From: Chitinophaga pinensis
GTDB lineage: Bacteria > Bacteroidota > Bacteroidia > Chitinophagales > Chitinophagaceae
Direction: 5' to 3'
NCBI RefSeq assembly: GCF_007896845.1
Contig: NZ_VOHS01000029.1
Span: forward strand, 1 to 36,519
DNA length: 36,519 bases
Shown here: positions 15,623 through 25,552 of the stretch, one piece after another
How positions within the stretch are numbered: position 1 is the stretch's first letter
Layout of the letters: every line of letters begins with the position of its first letter
Program-made: the position numbers and the translations under genes
Notes under the pieces: model-generated
Databases searched by the model: none
What the model was told of the DNA's origin: nothing
The model's input: only the letters and a program-made list of their open reading frames with translations

Positions 15623-18523
15623 ATGAACAAGCTTTTTCTGCTTGTGCTGTCTATCCTATGGAGCCATCTGGCCACCGCACAACAAATAATCGGGCTACCA
15701 CCTGTGATCAATTATACCCGTCAGCAATATCCGGGTGGCGGGCAAACCTGGGACCTCGATATGGACCGGAATGGCATTCTGTACTTTGCCAATAATGAAG
15801 GACTCATGACCTTCAACGGCCATTCGTGGAAACTGCTCCCTGTTCCTAATCATACCCGGCTCAGGGCAGTCAGGACGGATAAAGATGGTCGGATCTACAT
15901 CGGGGCACAGGATGATTTTGGCTATTACCTGCCAGATGCGGATGGTGTATTGAGATATACCTCCCTTAAACCTGTTGTCAGAAACCGGAAAGACCAATTT
16001 GCCGATATCTGGGATATTGTGATCGATGACAGTGGTATCTTTTTCAGAAGCACCAACAAGATCTTTCACTATGATCATAAGACATTACGTATCTATCCCG
16101 CGCAGGCGGAATGGCAGGTATTACGCCGTACCGGCGGACAAATATATGCGCAGGATGCAGCAAGGGGATTATTGCGTTTCCGGAACGGACAATGGGAATC
16201 TGTCTGTACAGCCATTGCCAGTCAGCGGGTATTGGTCAGGGAGATCCTTGATGGCGGACAAGACACTTTACTCATCTGCACGTTAAAACATGGCCTTTTC
16301 AAAATGTATGGCGGTCAGCTGTTTCCATTCCGGACGGCAGCAGATGCCATCTTCACCGAAAAACAGATCTATTGTGCGAAGAACTGGGGAGACAATGACC
16401 GGCAATTATTAGTCGGCACCTCTTATGGCGGTTGTTATATCATTAATAGCGCAACAGGTCATATTATCCAGCGGTTTACGGTGGATGAGGGCCTCCAGCA
16501 TAACAGTGTACTAAAGATATTTACGGATCCTGCGAAGAATATCTGGCTGACGCTGGACAACGGGATCGATATGGTGCGTTACAATACGGCGGTGAAACAG
16601 ATCCTGCCGGATGGCAAACGATATCTTACCTCCTACACAGCGGCGATATTTAAGGAGCAGTTGTATATCGGCACTTCTGATGGTGTTTTTGCCACGCCGC
16701 TGGGTACACAGAAAGACCTGAGTTTTCAGGAAGGACATTTCCGGCGGATCGGACATACGCAGGGACAGGTATGGAATCTGAGTCAGATAGATGCGCATTT
16801 ATTAATGGGCCATCATGAAGGAGCATTCGAGATCGGGGGACAAGACGCCCGGCTCCTTTCCAAACTGACGGGATGCTGGTTGTTCCGCCCCTTCTCCTCA
16901 CATATACTCGCAGGTGGGTATAATGGTCTCCAACTGATAAAGAAAAATGGTACACCTTTAGCCAGTGCGGCCAGAGTAAGGGGCTTATTTGAGTCCTTCC
17001 GCTTTCTGGCAGTGGAAGATGATAGTATTGTCTGGTCTTCACACCCTTACAGAGGTGTTTTCAGGATGCATGTGGAAGAAGACAGTCTTTTGCAGTATAC
17101 GCTTTTCACCAGTAAAAACGGGCTTCCCTCCGACTACAACAATTTCGTCTTCCGGATCAGGAACCGGACACTGATCGCTACACAGGCAGGCGTATATGAA
17201 TATGATACAGGCAGCAAACGATTTGTTCCTTCCCCATGGCTCTATCCTGTATTAAAGAATATTCCATTACAACATCTTGCGGAAGACGCCAGCGGGAATA
17301 TCTGGTTTGTTTCAGATAAGATGCCCGGTGTGATTGATTTTCATAAACCCCTGCCTGAGCATCCTTATAGTATTGTGTATTTCCCGGAACTGAAAGGTCA
17401 GGTGGTCAGTGGATTTGAGTTTCTGTATCCATATGATGACGAGAACATTTTCGTTGGCGCGGAGAAGGGAATGTATCATATTAATTATAAGCATTACCGG
17501 CATTCGAGGGAATTGCCTGTTGTCCTGATTGGACAGGTCAGCGCACATGGGAGTAAAGACAGTCTTTTATTCGGCGGCTATCATCCCCCGGGAAAGCATT
17601 CTTTCAAAGCGATGCCCCATGCATTTTCGGGGTTTCATTTTGAGTATGCGTCTCCGGTATATAGTCAGGGGAATACCATATCATACAGTTACCGGCTGGC
17701 AGGATTTGATCAGGGATGGAGTGAATGGTCAGTAAAAACAGAAAAAGATTATACCAATCTGCCACACGGATACTATGCCTTTTCTGTGCGGGCGAGGGAC
17801 AATCTGGGTAATGTGTCCCGTCCGGCAGTATATGCCTTCCGGATATTACCGGCGTGGTATCAGACGGGTATTGCGATGGGCTTGTATGTGCTGAGTGCTC
17901 TGGCTTTATTGCTATGGGCCTATATTTATCAAAAGAAAAAATTCATCCGGCAGCGCAGGCGCTATCAACAGAAACAGGAGCAGCTGATTTTACGGCATCG
18001 GTTTGAAAAAGAGCAAAGAGAGAAGGACCTGATCAGTCTGCAGAATGAAAAGCTGACGGCGGAAGTACGTTTCAAAAATAAGGAACTGGCGACGGCAACG
18101 ATGTATTTGTTACACCGGGGTAAAGTTTTGTCGAATATCAAGGAAGAGCTGTTGAGTGCCATGAAGAAACTGGAGTCGCCGGCGGGAGCGTTTAAAAAAG
18201 TGATGCGGCTGTTTGAGGAAGCGGAAAACAATGAAGAGGACTGGGAACAGTTTTCCCGTCATTTTGATGAGGTACATAACAATTTCCTGTTTCAGCTGAA
18301 ACGCCGTTATCCGGAGCTGAGCACGACTGATCTGAAACTCTGTGCCTATCTGCGCATCAATCTTACCACTAAAGAAATCGCGCAGTCATTGGGTATTTCT
18401 GTACGTGGAGTAGAAACGAGCAGATACCGTCTGCGCAAGAAGCTGGAATTACCTGCGGAAGTCAGCCTATATGACTTTCTGCTGGCGGTAGCGGATGATC
18501 AGGTAAGACCGGCACAATCCTGA
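15623..18523 (+). CDS. Membrane-bound propeller / Y_Y_Y / LuxR-type transcription regulator
   Basis: The 966-residue protein has a signal peptide (MNKLFLLVLSILWSHLATAQ). A long periplasmic part follows, made of repeated propeller blades (RNGILYFANNEGLMTFNG, DKDGRIYIGAQDDFG, AKNIWLTLDNGIDMV). A Y_Y_Y domain lies at about residues 668-735 (SYRLAGFDQGWSEW). One membrane helix is near 748-772, then a coiled coil to about 830. The end (893-952) is a LuxR-type HTH with TTKEIAQSLGISVRGVETSR. No histidine-kinase or receiver domain is present, so the signal would go straight from periplasmic ligand to DNA. Related hybrid regulators in Bacteroidota sense glycan fragments. The divergent GH16 gene and the downstream sigma factor are likely targets, but this is inferred. 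Confidence 0.9.
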   Translation: MNKLFLLVLSILWSHLATAQQIIGLPPVINYTRQQYPGGGQTWDLDMDRNGILYFANNEGLMTFNGHSWKLLPVPNHTRLRAVRTDKDGRIYIGAQDDFGYYLPDADGVLRYTSLKPVVRNRKDQFADIWDIVIDDSGIFFRSTNKIFHYDHKTLRIYPAQAEWQVLRRTGGQIYAQDAARGLLRFRNGQWESVCTAIASQRVLVREILDGGQDTLLICTLKHGLFKMYGGQLFPFRTAADAIFTEKQIYCAKNWGDNDRQLLVGTSYGGCYIINSATGHIIQRFTVDEGLQHNSVLKIFTDPAKNIWLTLDNGIDMVRYNTAVKQILPDGKRYLTSYTAAIFKEQLYIGTSDGVFATPLGTQKDLSFQEGHFRRIGHTQGQVWNLSQIDAHLLMGHHEGAFEIGGQDARLLSKLTGCWLFRPFSSHILAGGYNGLQLIKKNGTPLASAARVRGLFESFRFLAVEDDSIVWSSHPYRGVFRMHVEEDSLLQYTLFTSKNGLPSDYNNFVFRIRNRTLIATQAGVYEYDTGSKRFVPSPWLYPVLKNIPLQHLAEDASGNIWFVSDKMPGVIDFHKPLPEHPYSIVYFPELKGQVVSGFEFLYPYDDENIFVGAEKGMYHINYKHYRHSRELPVVLIGQVSAHGSKDSLLFGGYHPPGKHSFKAMPHAFSGFHFEYASPVYSQGNTISYSYRLAGFDQGWSEWSVKTEKDYTNLPHGYYAFSVRARDNLGNVSRPAVYAFRILPAWYQTGIAMGLYVLSALALLLWAYIYQKKKFIRQRRRYQQKQEQLILRHRFEKEQREKDLISLQNEKLTAEVRFKNKELATATMYLLHRGKVLSNIKEELLSAMKKLESPAGAFKKVMRLFEEAENNEEDWEQFSRHFDEVHNNFLFQLKRRYPELSTTDLKLCAYLRINLTTKEIAQSLGISVRGVETSRYRLRKKLELPAEVSLYDFLLAVADDQVRPAQS

Positions 18524-18538
18524 GGAAAACGGTTATAT

Positions 18539-19183
18539 TTGTGGCTTACTCCTTTACCATTATTTTCATTGTCAGCGCTTAATGTTCATATACATATAAC
18601 GGAAGAAGAGGAAAGAAATCTACTCAGTAATGTTGCGGAAGGTGACTGGCAGGCATTCACGCGCCTTTATGATGCCTATTCTCCGCTTATTATACATTAT
18701 CTGCAGGTTTATCTGACTGACAAACATGACGTGGAGGAAATCGGTCAGGAAGTATTCCTGAAAGTCTGGAAGAAACGGGAAATACTTATCACAGTACGTT
18801 CTTTTAAGAACTATGTATTTATCATGGCCCGGAATGCATTGAATGACTTTCTGAAGGCCCGGAATGCATTGCTCCAGAAACAGGCCGGCTATAGCAAAGA
18901 CTACGTTTTGCCACACTACAGTGCTGATGACAAACTGATCACAGATCAGTATGAATCTATTGCCCGCTCCGGGCTGGATCTGTTGTCGGAAAAACAGCGC
19001 CGTATTTTCCTGCTGCGTACACGCGATGAAATGACTATTCAGGAAATCGCGGATGCGGAGGGTATGTCTGTAGGTGGTGTTCACAAATCTTTGCAGCAAT
19101 CTACCCAACAGCTAAAAGACTATCTGGCCCGCAATGGTATTAGTTTTACCCTTCTTCTGCTGATACTTTTCTTCCAGCCCTGA
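18539..19183 (+). CDS. ECF sigma factor (sigma-70 family), start uncertain
   Basis: Region 2 is clear (FTRLYDAYSPLIIHYL, DVEEIGQEVFLKVWKKREI), and region 4 follows near the end (LSEKQRRIFLLRTRDEMTIQ, GMSVGGVHKSLQQS). The last dozen residues are strongly hydrophobic. The factor should direct RNA polymerase to the SusC promoter once released by the FecR protein encoded next. No ATG is in frame before the conserved part, and the open frame begins at a TTG. An ATG at 18581 is one base out of frame and would give a start like that of related sigma factors if one T were missing, so the true start may be there. It lies 15 bases behind the propeller regulator. Confidence 0.85.
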   Translation: MWLTPLPLFSLSALNVHIHITEEEERNLLSNVAEGDWQAFTRLYDAYSPLIIHYLQVYLTDKHDVEEIGQEVFLKVWKKREILITVRSFKNYVFIMARNALNDFLKARNALLQKQAGYSKDYVLPHYSADDKLITDQYESIARSGLDLLSEKQRRIFLLRTRDEMTIQEIADAEGMSVGGVHKSLQQSTQQLKDYLARNGISFTLLLLILFFQP

Positions 19184-19249
19184 GATTTTTTTTAAAATTT
19201 TTTACTGTCCTGGTGAAAATTCGGAATTAAGAACCGTCTTTACCTATAT

Positions 19250-20476
19250 ATGTCATATATGAATATAACTGAAGCCATCACTATTGTGACAAAACTGGCG
19301 GAGGGGACCCCGGTCAGCGAGGAACGCGTAGCCGCTTTCAGGCTATGGACCCTGACTGAAGCAACAGACGCAGAGTTACAGGAGCTTGCGCGTGCGCATG
19401 AAGCAGTGCTGATGGACATGCAGGAGATACCTGTGTATGATAACCGGGAGATTGTCAATAATATATATAGCCGGCTGACGGCCTACTATCAGGAAGAAAC
19501 AACAGCATTGGCAGCAGTAACGGGACAGGACGATAACATCCGGAAGATCAGGGGACGTAATTACTGGTGGGCCGCAGCGGCTTCTCTTCTTTTACTGGGA
19601 GGCGGCACTGCCGTATGGATGATACGTACACAGCGACCACAACCGGCTGTGATAGTACAAAATACCATGCTTACACCCGGTAGCAATAAAGCGGTACTAA
19701 CGCTGGCTAACGGACAGCAGATCATATTAGATAACGCCGAAAAAGGCACTATTGCCGAATCAGGAGGCGTCTCAGTAATTAAAGCAGATAGCGGCGCTAT
19801 CGCTTACAGTGGATCAGGGGACAACATACAATACCACACGCTGTCTACGCCGAAAGGCGGACAGTTCCAGCTAACATTACCAGACGGATCGCATGTATGG
19901 CTGAATGCAGCTTCATCTATCCGTTATCCGACCGCATTCAGGGGGGCTGAAAGAAATGTGGAACTTACCGGAGAAGGCTATTTTGAGATAGCCCCAAACG
20001 CCGCCCAACCTTTTACTGTTAAAACCGGCAAACTGGACGTACATGTATTGGGGACAGGATTTAACATTATGGCTTATGCCGATGAAAATGCTGTACGTAC
20101 AACGCTGGTGAGCGGATCTGTAAAGGTTGCGGCAGGCGCAACAACAACCATACTGACACCCGGTACACAGGCCAGTCTGCCAGCAGGTGCCAGCAATTTC
20201 TCCATCAGCAAACCGGATCTGGATGAGGTACTGGCGTGGAAAAACGGACAGTTCCGTTTCAGCAGAACCAACATCAGACAGATCATGCGGCAGGTATCCA
20301 GATGGTACGACGTAGAAATCAGTTACGAGGGGAACGTAGACAATATAGAATTTCAGGGTATTCTGTCCCGCAAAGTAACGGCACAGGCATTACTGGAAAC
20401 AATCGCAGCAACAGGAGAAGTACATTTCCGGATAACAGGGAATCATATCAGCGTCATACCCGGTGCTGAAAAATAA
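19250..20476 (+). CDS. FecR-family anti-sigma factor (DUF4974)
   Basis: The 408-residue protein has a cytoplasmic N-terminal part that would bind the sigma factor (about residues 1-103) and one membrane helix (104-126, WWAAAASLLLLGGGTAVWMI). The periplasmic FecR domain covers about 190-290 (LPDGSHVWLNAASSIRYP, VELTGEGYFEI). A DUF4974 domain ends the protein (NIRQIMRQVSRWYDVEISYE, FQGILS). Such proteins hold the partner ECF sigma factor inactive until SusC with an STN domain signals that substrate is bound. The gene lies 66 bases after the sigma gene and 236 before the SusC gene, the usual order. The start at 19250 or the ATG at 19259 are both possible. Confidence 0.93.
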   Translation: MSYMNITEAITIVTKLAEGTPVSEERVAAFRLWTLTEATDAELQELARAHEAVLMDMQEIPVYDNREIVNNIYSRLTAYYQEETTALAAVTGQDDNIRKIRGRNYWWAAAASLLLLGGGTAVWMIRTQRPQPAVIVQNTMLTPGSNKAVLTLANGQQIILDNAEKGTIAESGGVSVIKADSGAIAYSGSGDNIQYHTLSTPKGGQFQLTLPDGSHVWLNAASSIRYPTAFRGAERNVELTGEGYFEIAPNAAQPFTVKTGKLDVHVLGTGFNIMAYADENAVRTTLVSGSVKVAAGATTTILTPGTQASLPAGASNFSISKPDLDEVLAWKNGQFRFSRTNIRQIMRQVSRWYDVEISYEGNVDNIEFQGILSRKVTAQALLETIAATGEVHFRITGNHISVIPGAEK

Positions 20477-20712
20477 ACAGGGAACAAAACAACCGAAACG
20501 AATCGCTCATTAAACATCAACAACCAACCAAACGCATATGTAGTAGAAACAGCAAACAAGCAACAACCAAAAATCAGCAAACAAGAAAACAGCAGTTGTA
20601 GGTCCTGATACTAAAATAGTGAGGACCCCAGTTGCACCTGGGGCCCTCCTGTGCGGGCTACTTCCAAATGTCTCTTACGTCATTTAATCAGTAAATCCCT
20701 AAATGTACAAGT
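20477..20712 (+). promoter_or_regulatory. SusC leader: C/A-rich unstructured tract and hairpin
   Basis: From about 20478 to 20600 the plus strand is rich in A and C and poor in G, like an unstructured leader or Rho-loading sequence. At 20621-20648, GAGGACCCCAG pairs with CTGGGGCCCTC around TTGCAC, with one A-C mismatch in 11 positions. The hairpin ends 64 bases before the SusC start. No T-run follows. The sigma-dependent promoter is probably here but I cannot place it. Confidence 0.45.
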
Positions 20713-23700
20713 ATGAACAACATTGTACCTGGCAAAGGTATGCCAATTCCTTTTTCCAAATTATTTATGATTATGAAGCTAATCATTCCGTTGATACTCG
20801 TGGCTGTGTTGCATGTAAGCGGCGCCAGTTATGGCCAGAAGGTCACGATCAACAAAAAGAAGGCGGCATTCACTGATATTTTCAAGGCTATCAGTGAACA
20901 GACAGGGCGTGAGTTTATCGCTAATCCGAGCCTGCTGGCCAACACGATGCCGGTAGACGTGAACGTAAAAAATAAAGATATCAGCGAGTTCTTACCCGAC
21001 CTCCTGAATAAACAGGGATTGGCTTATGCCGTGGTGAATAATGTCATTGTCATCACAAAAGATCCCAAACGCCTCACCATTGCACCAGCGGCACTGGTAG
21101 TGGCTCCCGATCCTCCAAAGGTTGTTAAAGGCTGGATAGCCGATCTGAATGGTATACGGCTGCCGGGAGCAACTGTAGCCTTGAAAGGAACAAGTAAAGG
21201 TACTACTACAGATGGTAATGGCTATTTTGAGATACGCAGCGAACTGGCCGGCGATAGTGCGGAACTGGTAGTTACTTATACCGGCTATATGACGAGAGTT
21301 GCGCGTATCCGCTATTTCATTCCCACAATGATCGTACTCAGACCTTCAACCAGCGAACTGGATCAGGTACAGGTGATCGCATATGGTACTACTACCAAAC
21401 GTTTCAGTACCGGTAACGTGGCAACTGTTACTGCTGCGGAAATTGAAAGAAGCCCTGTCAGCAACCCTTTATTAGCCTTAGCAGGACGCGTTTCAGGGCT
21501 TGTGATCAATCAGGTGAATGGGTTGCCAGGTGGCGCAGTCAATGTACAGTTAAGAGGATTTAACTCTATTTCCGGTGGTACCGCGCCTTTATATATTATC
21601 GATGGTGTGCCTTTCAAGGGCGGTACTTATGGCTCTATCAACAACTCACTGGATGGCGGTAATCTGATGGACTTTGTAAACCCTGCTGATATCGCCAGTG
21701 TGGATGTACTGAAAGATGCAGATGCTACTTCTATTTATGGTTCACGCGGCGCAAACGGCGTTATCCTGATCACTACTAAAAAAGGAAAACCCGGACGTAT
21801 GCGTTCCAACGTAACGGCATATACCGGTATCAGCAAAGTAACCCGTATGCCGGAGTACCTGAATCTGCAGGAATATCTGCAGATGCGCAGAGAAGCGCTG
21901 GCTAATGATGGCGTACGTCCTGGTCCGGCGGACTATGATATAAACGGTACCTGGGATACAACCAGGTATACTAACTGGCAGGAACGTATAATGGGTGGTA
22001 GTGCGCACGTCTCAGATATACAGGGAAGCGTATCCGGCGGTAATAACCAGGTACAATACCTTGTTGGCGGTGGTTATCACAGAGAGAGTCCGGTAATGCC
22101 AACAGACGGATCTGTAAGAAAAGGTTCCGCTCATTTTAACATCACCGGTACCAGTGACGATAATAAATTCTCCGTGAATGCAGGCGCTTACTATGTATCC
22201 AGTAACAATGACATCCCTCCTATCGATCCGACAGGATCAGTGAGAGATCTGGCTCCCAATGCACCTGAGCCCTTCAATCCCGATGGTACGCTGAACTGGG
22301 AGAACGGGACTTTTGGTAATCCATTTTCTTCACTGCTGCAACCTTATCTGGGACGTAGTAATAACGTGAACGGAAACATCACCCTGAGTTACAGACCGAT
22401 CAAAGGATTAGATATCAAACTGGCAGGCGGTTATCAGAACACGGCAATCAAAGAATATACCGGCTCTCCATTATACATCATCAATCCTTACCTGACCGGT
22501 ATAAAAAATGCTTCCGCCCGTTATAGTACCAACAACTACAACATATGGAATATAGAACCACAACTCACTTATAATTTCCGTTTGGGCAAAGGTAATGTAG
22601 AGACATTACTAGGGGAAACATTCAGACATGAACTGAATGAGTCGCTGACACAATTCGGTTCCAACTATGTCAGTGATGCGCTGCTGAAGAATCCGGCAGC
22701 AGCAGCTACCTTGACCAATGAAAGCAGCGGGATAGCAGAGAACGCTTACAATGCCACATTTGGCAGGATAAAATATACGTGGGACAGTAAATACATCCTG
22801 ACGCTGAATGGCCGCTATGATGGTTCCAGCCGTTTTGGTCCGGCGAACAGGTTCCACTTCTTTTGGTCAGCCGGTGGCGCATGGATATTTACCCAGGAGA
22901 AAGCGGTAAAAGAACTGTTGCCATTCCTGAGCTTTGGTAAACTGAGAGGTAGTTATGGTACGACGGGTAATGACGCTGCGGGCGATTATGCGTTCCTGGA
23001 CCTGTATCGCTCTATTTCTAACCCTATCAGGGTTCCAATGGTTTACAGCCGCAGGCCTTATTTAATGCCGCTTTACAGTGGGAGGCCACCCGTAAGATTG
23101 AGGGTGCGATCGACCTCGGTTTCCTGGAAGACAAGATCCTTGTTACTGCCAGCTACTATACTAACCGCAGCAACAACCAGTTACAGAATCTGCCTTTATC
23201 CGCAGTAACCGGATTTAGTTCTATCAGACAGAACATACCGGCAGTTATCAGTAATAACGGATGGGAATTTGAGCTGCGTACCACCAACGTCAAAACCAAA
23301 GATTTTGACTGGAGCACCTCGCTGAACGTTGCCTTACCACGTAACAAACTGGTGTCTTATCCGGGCGTAGGACCAGATGATCCTACTTTTATCCTTGGCA
23401 GACCACTGGGTACGATCAGGGTATATGAGTATGCGGGAGTTGATCCACAGACAGGCGTGTACACATTCTATGATAAGGATCGTAAGAAAGTGACCTCGCC
23501 GGTAGACAGAACGGGACTAGTAGATCCTGTAACGATCAAATACTATGGAGGGTTCCAGAACAGTCTGCGTTATAAAGGCTGGACAGCTGATTTCCTGTTC
23601 CAGTTCGAGGACCATACCGTGAAGAATCCTTTACTCAATGGCAGCTATCCTCCCGGTTTTCAGGGCAATCAGTTGAAAAGCCGCGCACTGGGGCGTTGGC

Positions 23701-24020
23701 AGAAACCTGGCGATGTAACTGATATTCCAAAATATACGCAAGGTTTGCTTGGCTTCCTGCCATGGGCTTTATATGGTAAGAACAGCGACCTGGCTTATTC
23801 AAGGGTAGCTTTTCTCCGCCTGAAAAATGTGTCCATTGCATATCAGCTGCCGGCCACGCTGATGAAGAAACTGCGTCTGCAGCAGGTATCTCTTTTTGCA
23901 CAGGGACAGAATCTGCTGACATTCTCTAAAAAAGAATTCAGTGACTTCGATCCGGAATCAGATGCAATCAACTTCGGACCATTGAAAACATTCACCGGCG
24001 GTATTAAAGTAAACCTCTAA
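20713..24020 (+). CDS. susC: SusC-type TonB-dependent receptor with STN domain, one apparent frameshift
   Basis: About 1100 residues if one base is restored near 23024. The N-terminus has the short extension and signal common in Chitinophaga (MIMKLIIPLILVAVLHVSG). Then come the STN signalling domain (about 48-117, IFKAISEQTGREF), a carboxypeptidase-like beta-sandwich (about 135-215, GWIADLNGIRLPGATVALKG), the plug (NPLLALAGRVSGLVINQ, LYIIDGVPF, DATSIYGSRGANGVILITTK), and the barrel to DFDPESDAINFGPLKTFTGG. SusC imports glycans or peptides across the outer membrane with SusD and TonB. The STN domain passes the signal to the FecR protein just upstream. The first frame stops at 23208, and the second frame from about 23025 continues the same barrel. 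A missing C in the CCC run explains the break. Confidence 0.9.
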
Positions 24021-24031
24021 AAAGCAACAAC

Positions 24032-25477
24032 ATGACATTATCATATCAACTACTCCGTTCACTGTTTGCAGGTCTTACACTGGGTTTGTTAATGACAGCC
24101 AGTTGCAAGAAAGCCCTGGAAATAGATCCGCCCAGCACACAGATCGTAAGTTCGCAGGCCTTTGTGAATGACATGTCTGCCACTTCTGTAATGACCGGTA
24201 TGTACAGTAACATCATGAGCGGTAATCTGAACTTTGTATCCGGCAACAGAAGTATTACCATGCGCGAATCACTGGCATCTGATGAACTGGTGAATTACCT
24301 GCCTGCTTCACAGGACGCTACGCTACAGGAATTTTATACCAATACATACAACATTGCCAATCCCTATTTCTGGAATGAATTCTATCAACGTATCTACACC
24401 TGTAATGCCACTATTGAAGGCGTTACTGCATCCACCGGTGTATCAGATGCGGTGAGAAGACAACTGGTTGGAGAAGCAAAATTCTTTCGTGCCTTTATCT
24501 ATTTCTACGCTGTGAACACTTATGGTGATGTGCCGCTGGCACTGACCACTGATTACAGGATCAACAACACGCTGTCTCGTGCACCTAAAACACAGGTGTA
24601 TGAGCAGATTGTTGCGGACCTGAAAGATGCAGAGTCGCTGATGGGTAATGATTACTATAAAGGCATTACAGCGGGTACAACCGAAAGAGCAAGGCCGAAT
24701 AAGGCTGCAGCCAGCGCTTTACTGGCCAGAGTCTATCTCTATATGGAACAGTGGGCGAATGCGGAAGCAGCAGCGACCAGTGTGATCAACAATGGTACCT
24801 ATTCCCTTGAAACGGATCTGAACAGGGTATTCATCAGCACAAGTAAAGAAGCGATCTGGTATTTACAGACAGTACTGGCTACTAACTATTCTACTTTCGA
24901 CGGACAATTTTTTATGCTGACCAAGGTAGCGCCAGGTACCAGCTCACAGAGTGCTACAGCGATCCGTCTTTCTTTCTTTAATAGTTTTGAACAGGGAGAC
25001 GCCCGCCGTACAAACTGGATAGATACGTTTACGGTGAATAACACCGATTACTATTTCCCTTTCAAATACCAGAAGAACCTGAGTACTACGCCCGAGGCGC
25101 TGCTCGTATTACGCCTTGCAGAGCAGTATCTGATACGCGCCGAAGCAAGAGCGCATCTGGGGAATATCACAGGGGCAAACAGTGCGGCATCAGATATCAA
25201 CATGATCCGCAGCAGAGCCGGACTGGGAGATACGCAGGCGGCAAATCAACCGGATATGCTGAAGGTGGTAGCCGCAGAGCGCAGATCAGAACTGTTTGCA
25301 GAATGGGGACACCGCTGGTTTGACCTGATACGTACAGACAAGGTAGATTCTATTATGACGGTACTCACGCCACAGAAAGGAGGAGTATGGAACAGCAATT
25401 ATAAAATCCTGCCTATTCCGTACAGTGAGACGCAGCTCAATACGAATCTGAAACAGAATCCGGGGTATGCCAATTAA
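24032..25477 (+). CDS. susD: SusD/RagB-type substrate-binding lipoprotein
   Basis: The 481-residue protein carries a lipoprotein signal (LGLLMTASCKKALEIDPP, Cys at 25) and the SusD fold. Recognisable features are the helical repeats, NATIEGVT, GEAKFFRAFIYFYAVNTYGD, and the C-terminal EQYLIRAEARAHLG, AERRSELFAEWGHRWFDLIR and ILPIPYSE. It sits on the cell surface over SusC and captures the ligand. It begins 11 bases after the SusC stop, so the two are one transcript. No frameshift is seen. The ligand cannot be read from sequence. Confidence 0.95.
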   Translation: MTLSYQLLRSLFAGLTLGLLMTASCKKALEIDPPSTQIVSSQAFVNDMSATSVMTGMYSNIMSGNLNFVSGNRSITMRESLASDELVNYLPASQDATLQEFYTNTYNIANPYFWNEFYQRIYTCNATIEGVTASTGVSDAVRRQLVGEAKFFRAFIYFYAVNTYGDVPLALTTDYRINNTLSRAPKTQVYEQIVADLKDAESLMGNDYYKGITAGTTERARPNKAAASALLARVYLYMEQWANAEAAATSVINNGTYSLETDLNRVFISTSKEAIWYLQTVLATNYSTFDGQFFMLTKVAPGTSSQSATAIRLSFFNSFEQGDARRTNWIDTFTVNNTDYYFPFKYQKNLSTTPEALLVLRLAEQYLIRAEARAHLGNITGANSAASDINMIRSRAGLGDTQAANQPDMLKVVAAERRSELFAEWGHRWFDLIRTDKVDSIMTVLTPQKGGVWNSNYKILPIPYSETQLNTNLKQNPGYAN

Positions 25478-25552
25478 TCACAACACAGTCTTTACCATAA
25501 CCCTCCCATAAAGGGAACATGCCATCATCACAGTAAATTAGTATTCATTACA

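Noticed and set aside
20477..20600. CRISPR-like or tandem repeat in the C/A-rich leader
   Set aside because: Units such as CAACAACCAA recur only as low-complexity sequence, without fixed repeat length or spacers.
21742..22857. Minus-strand frames inside the SusC gene
   Set aside because: They mirror a strongly conserved SusC protein and show no family pattern of their own.
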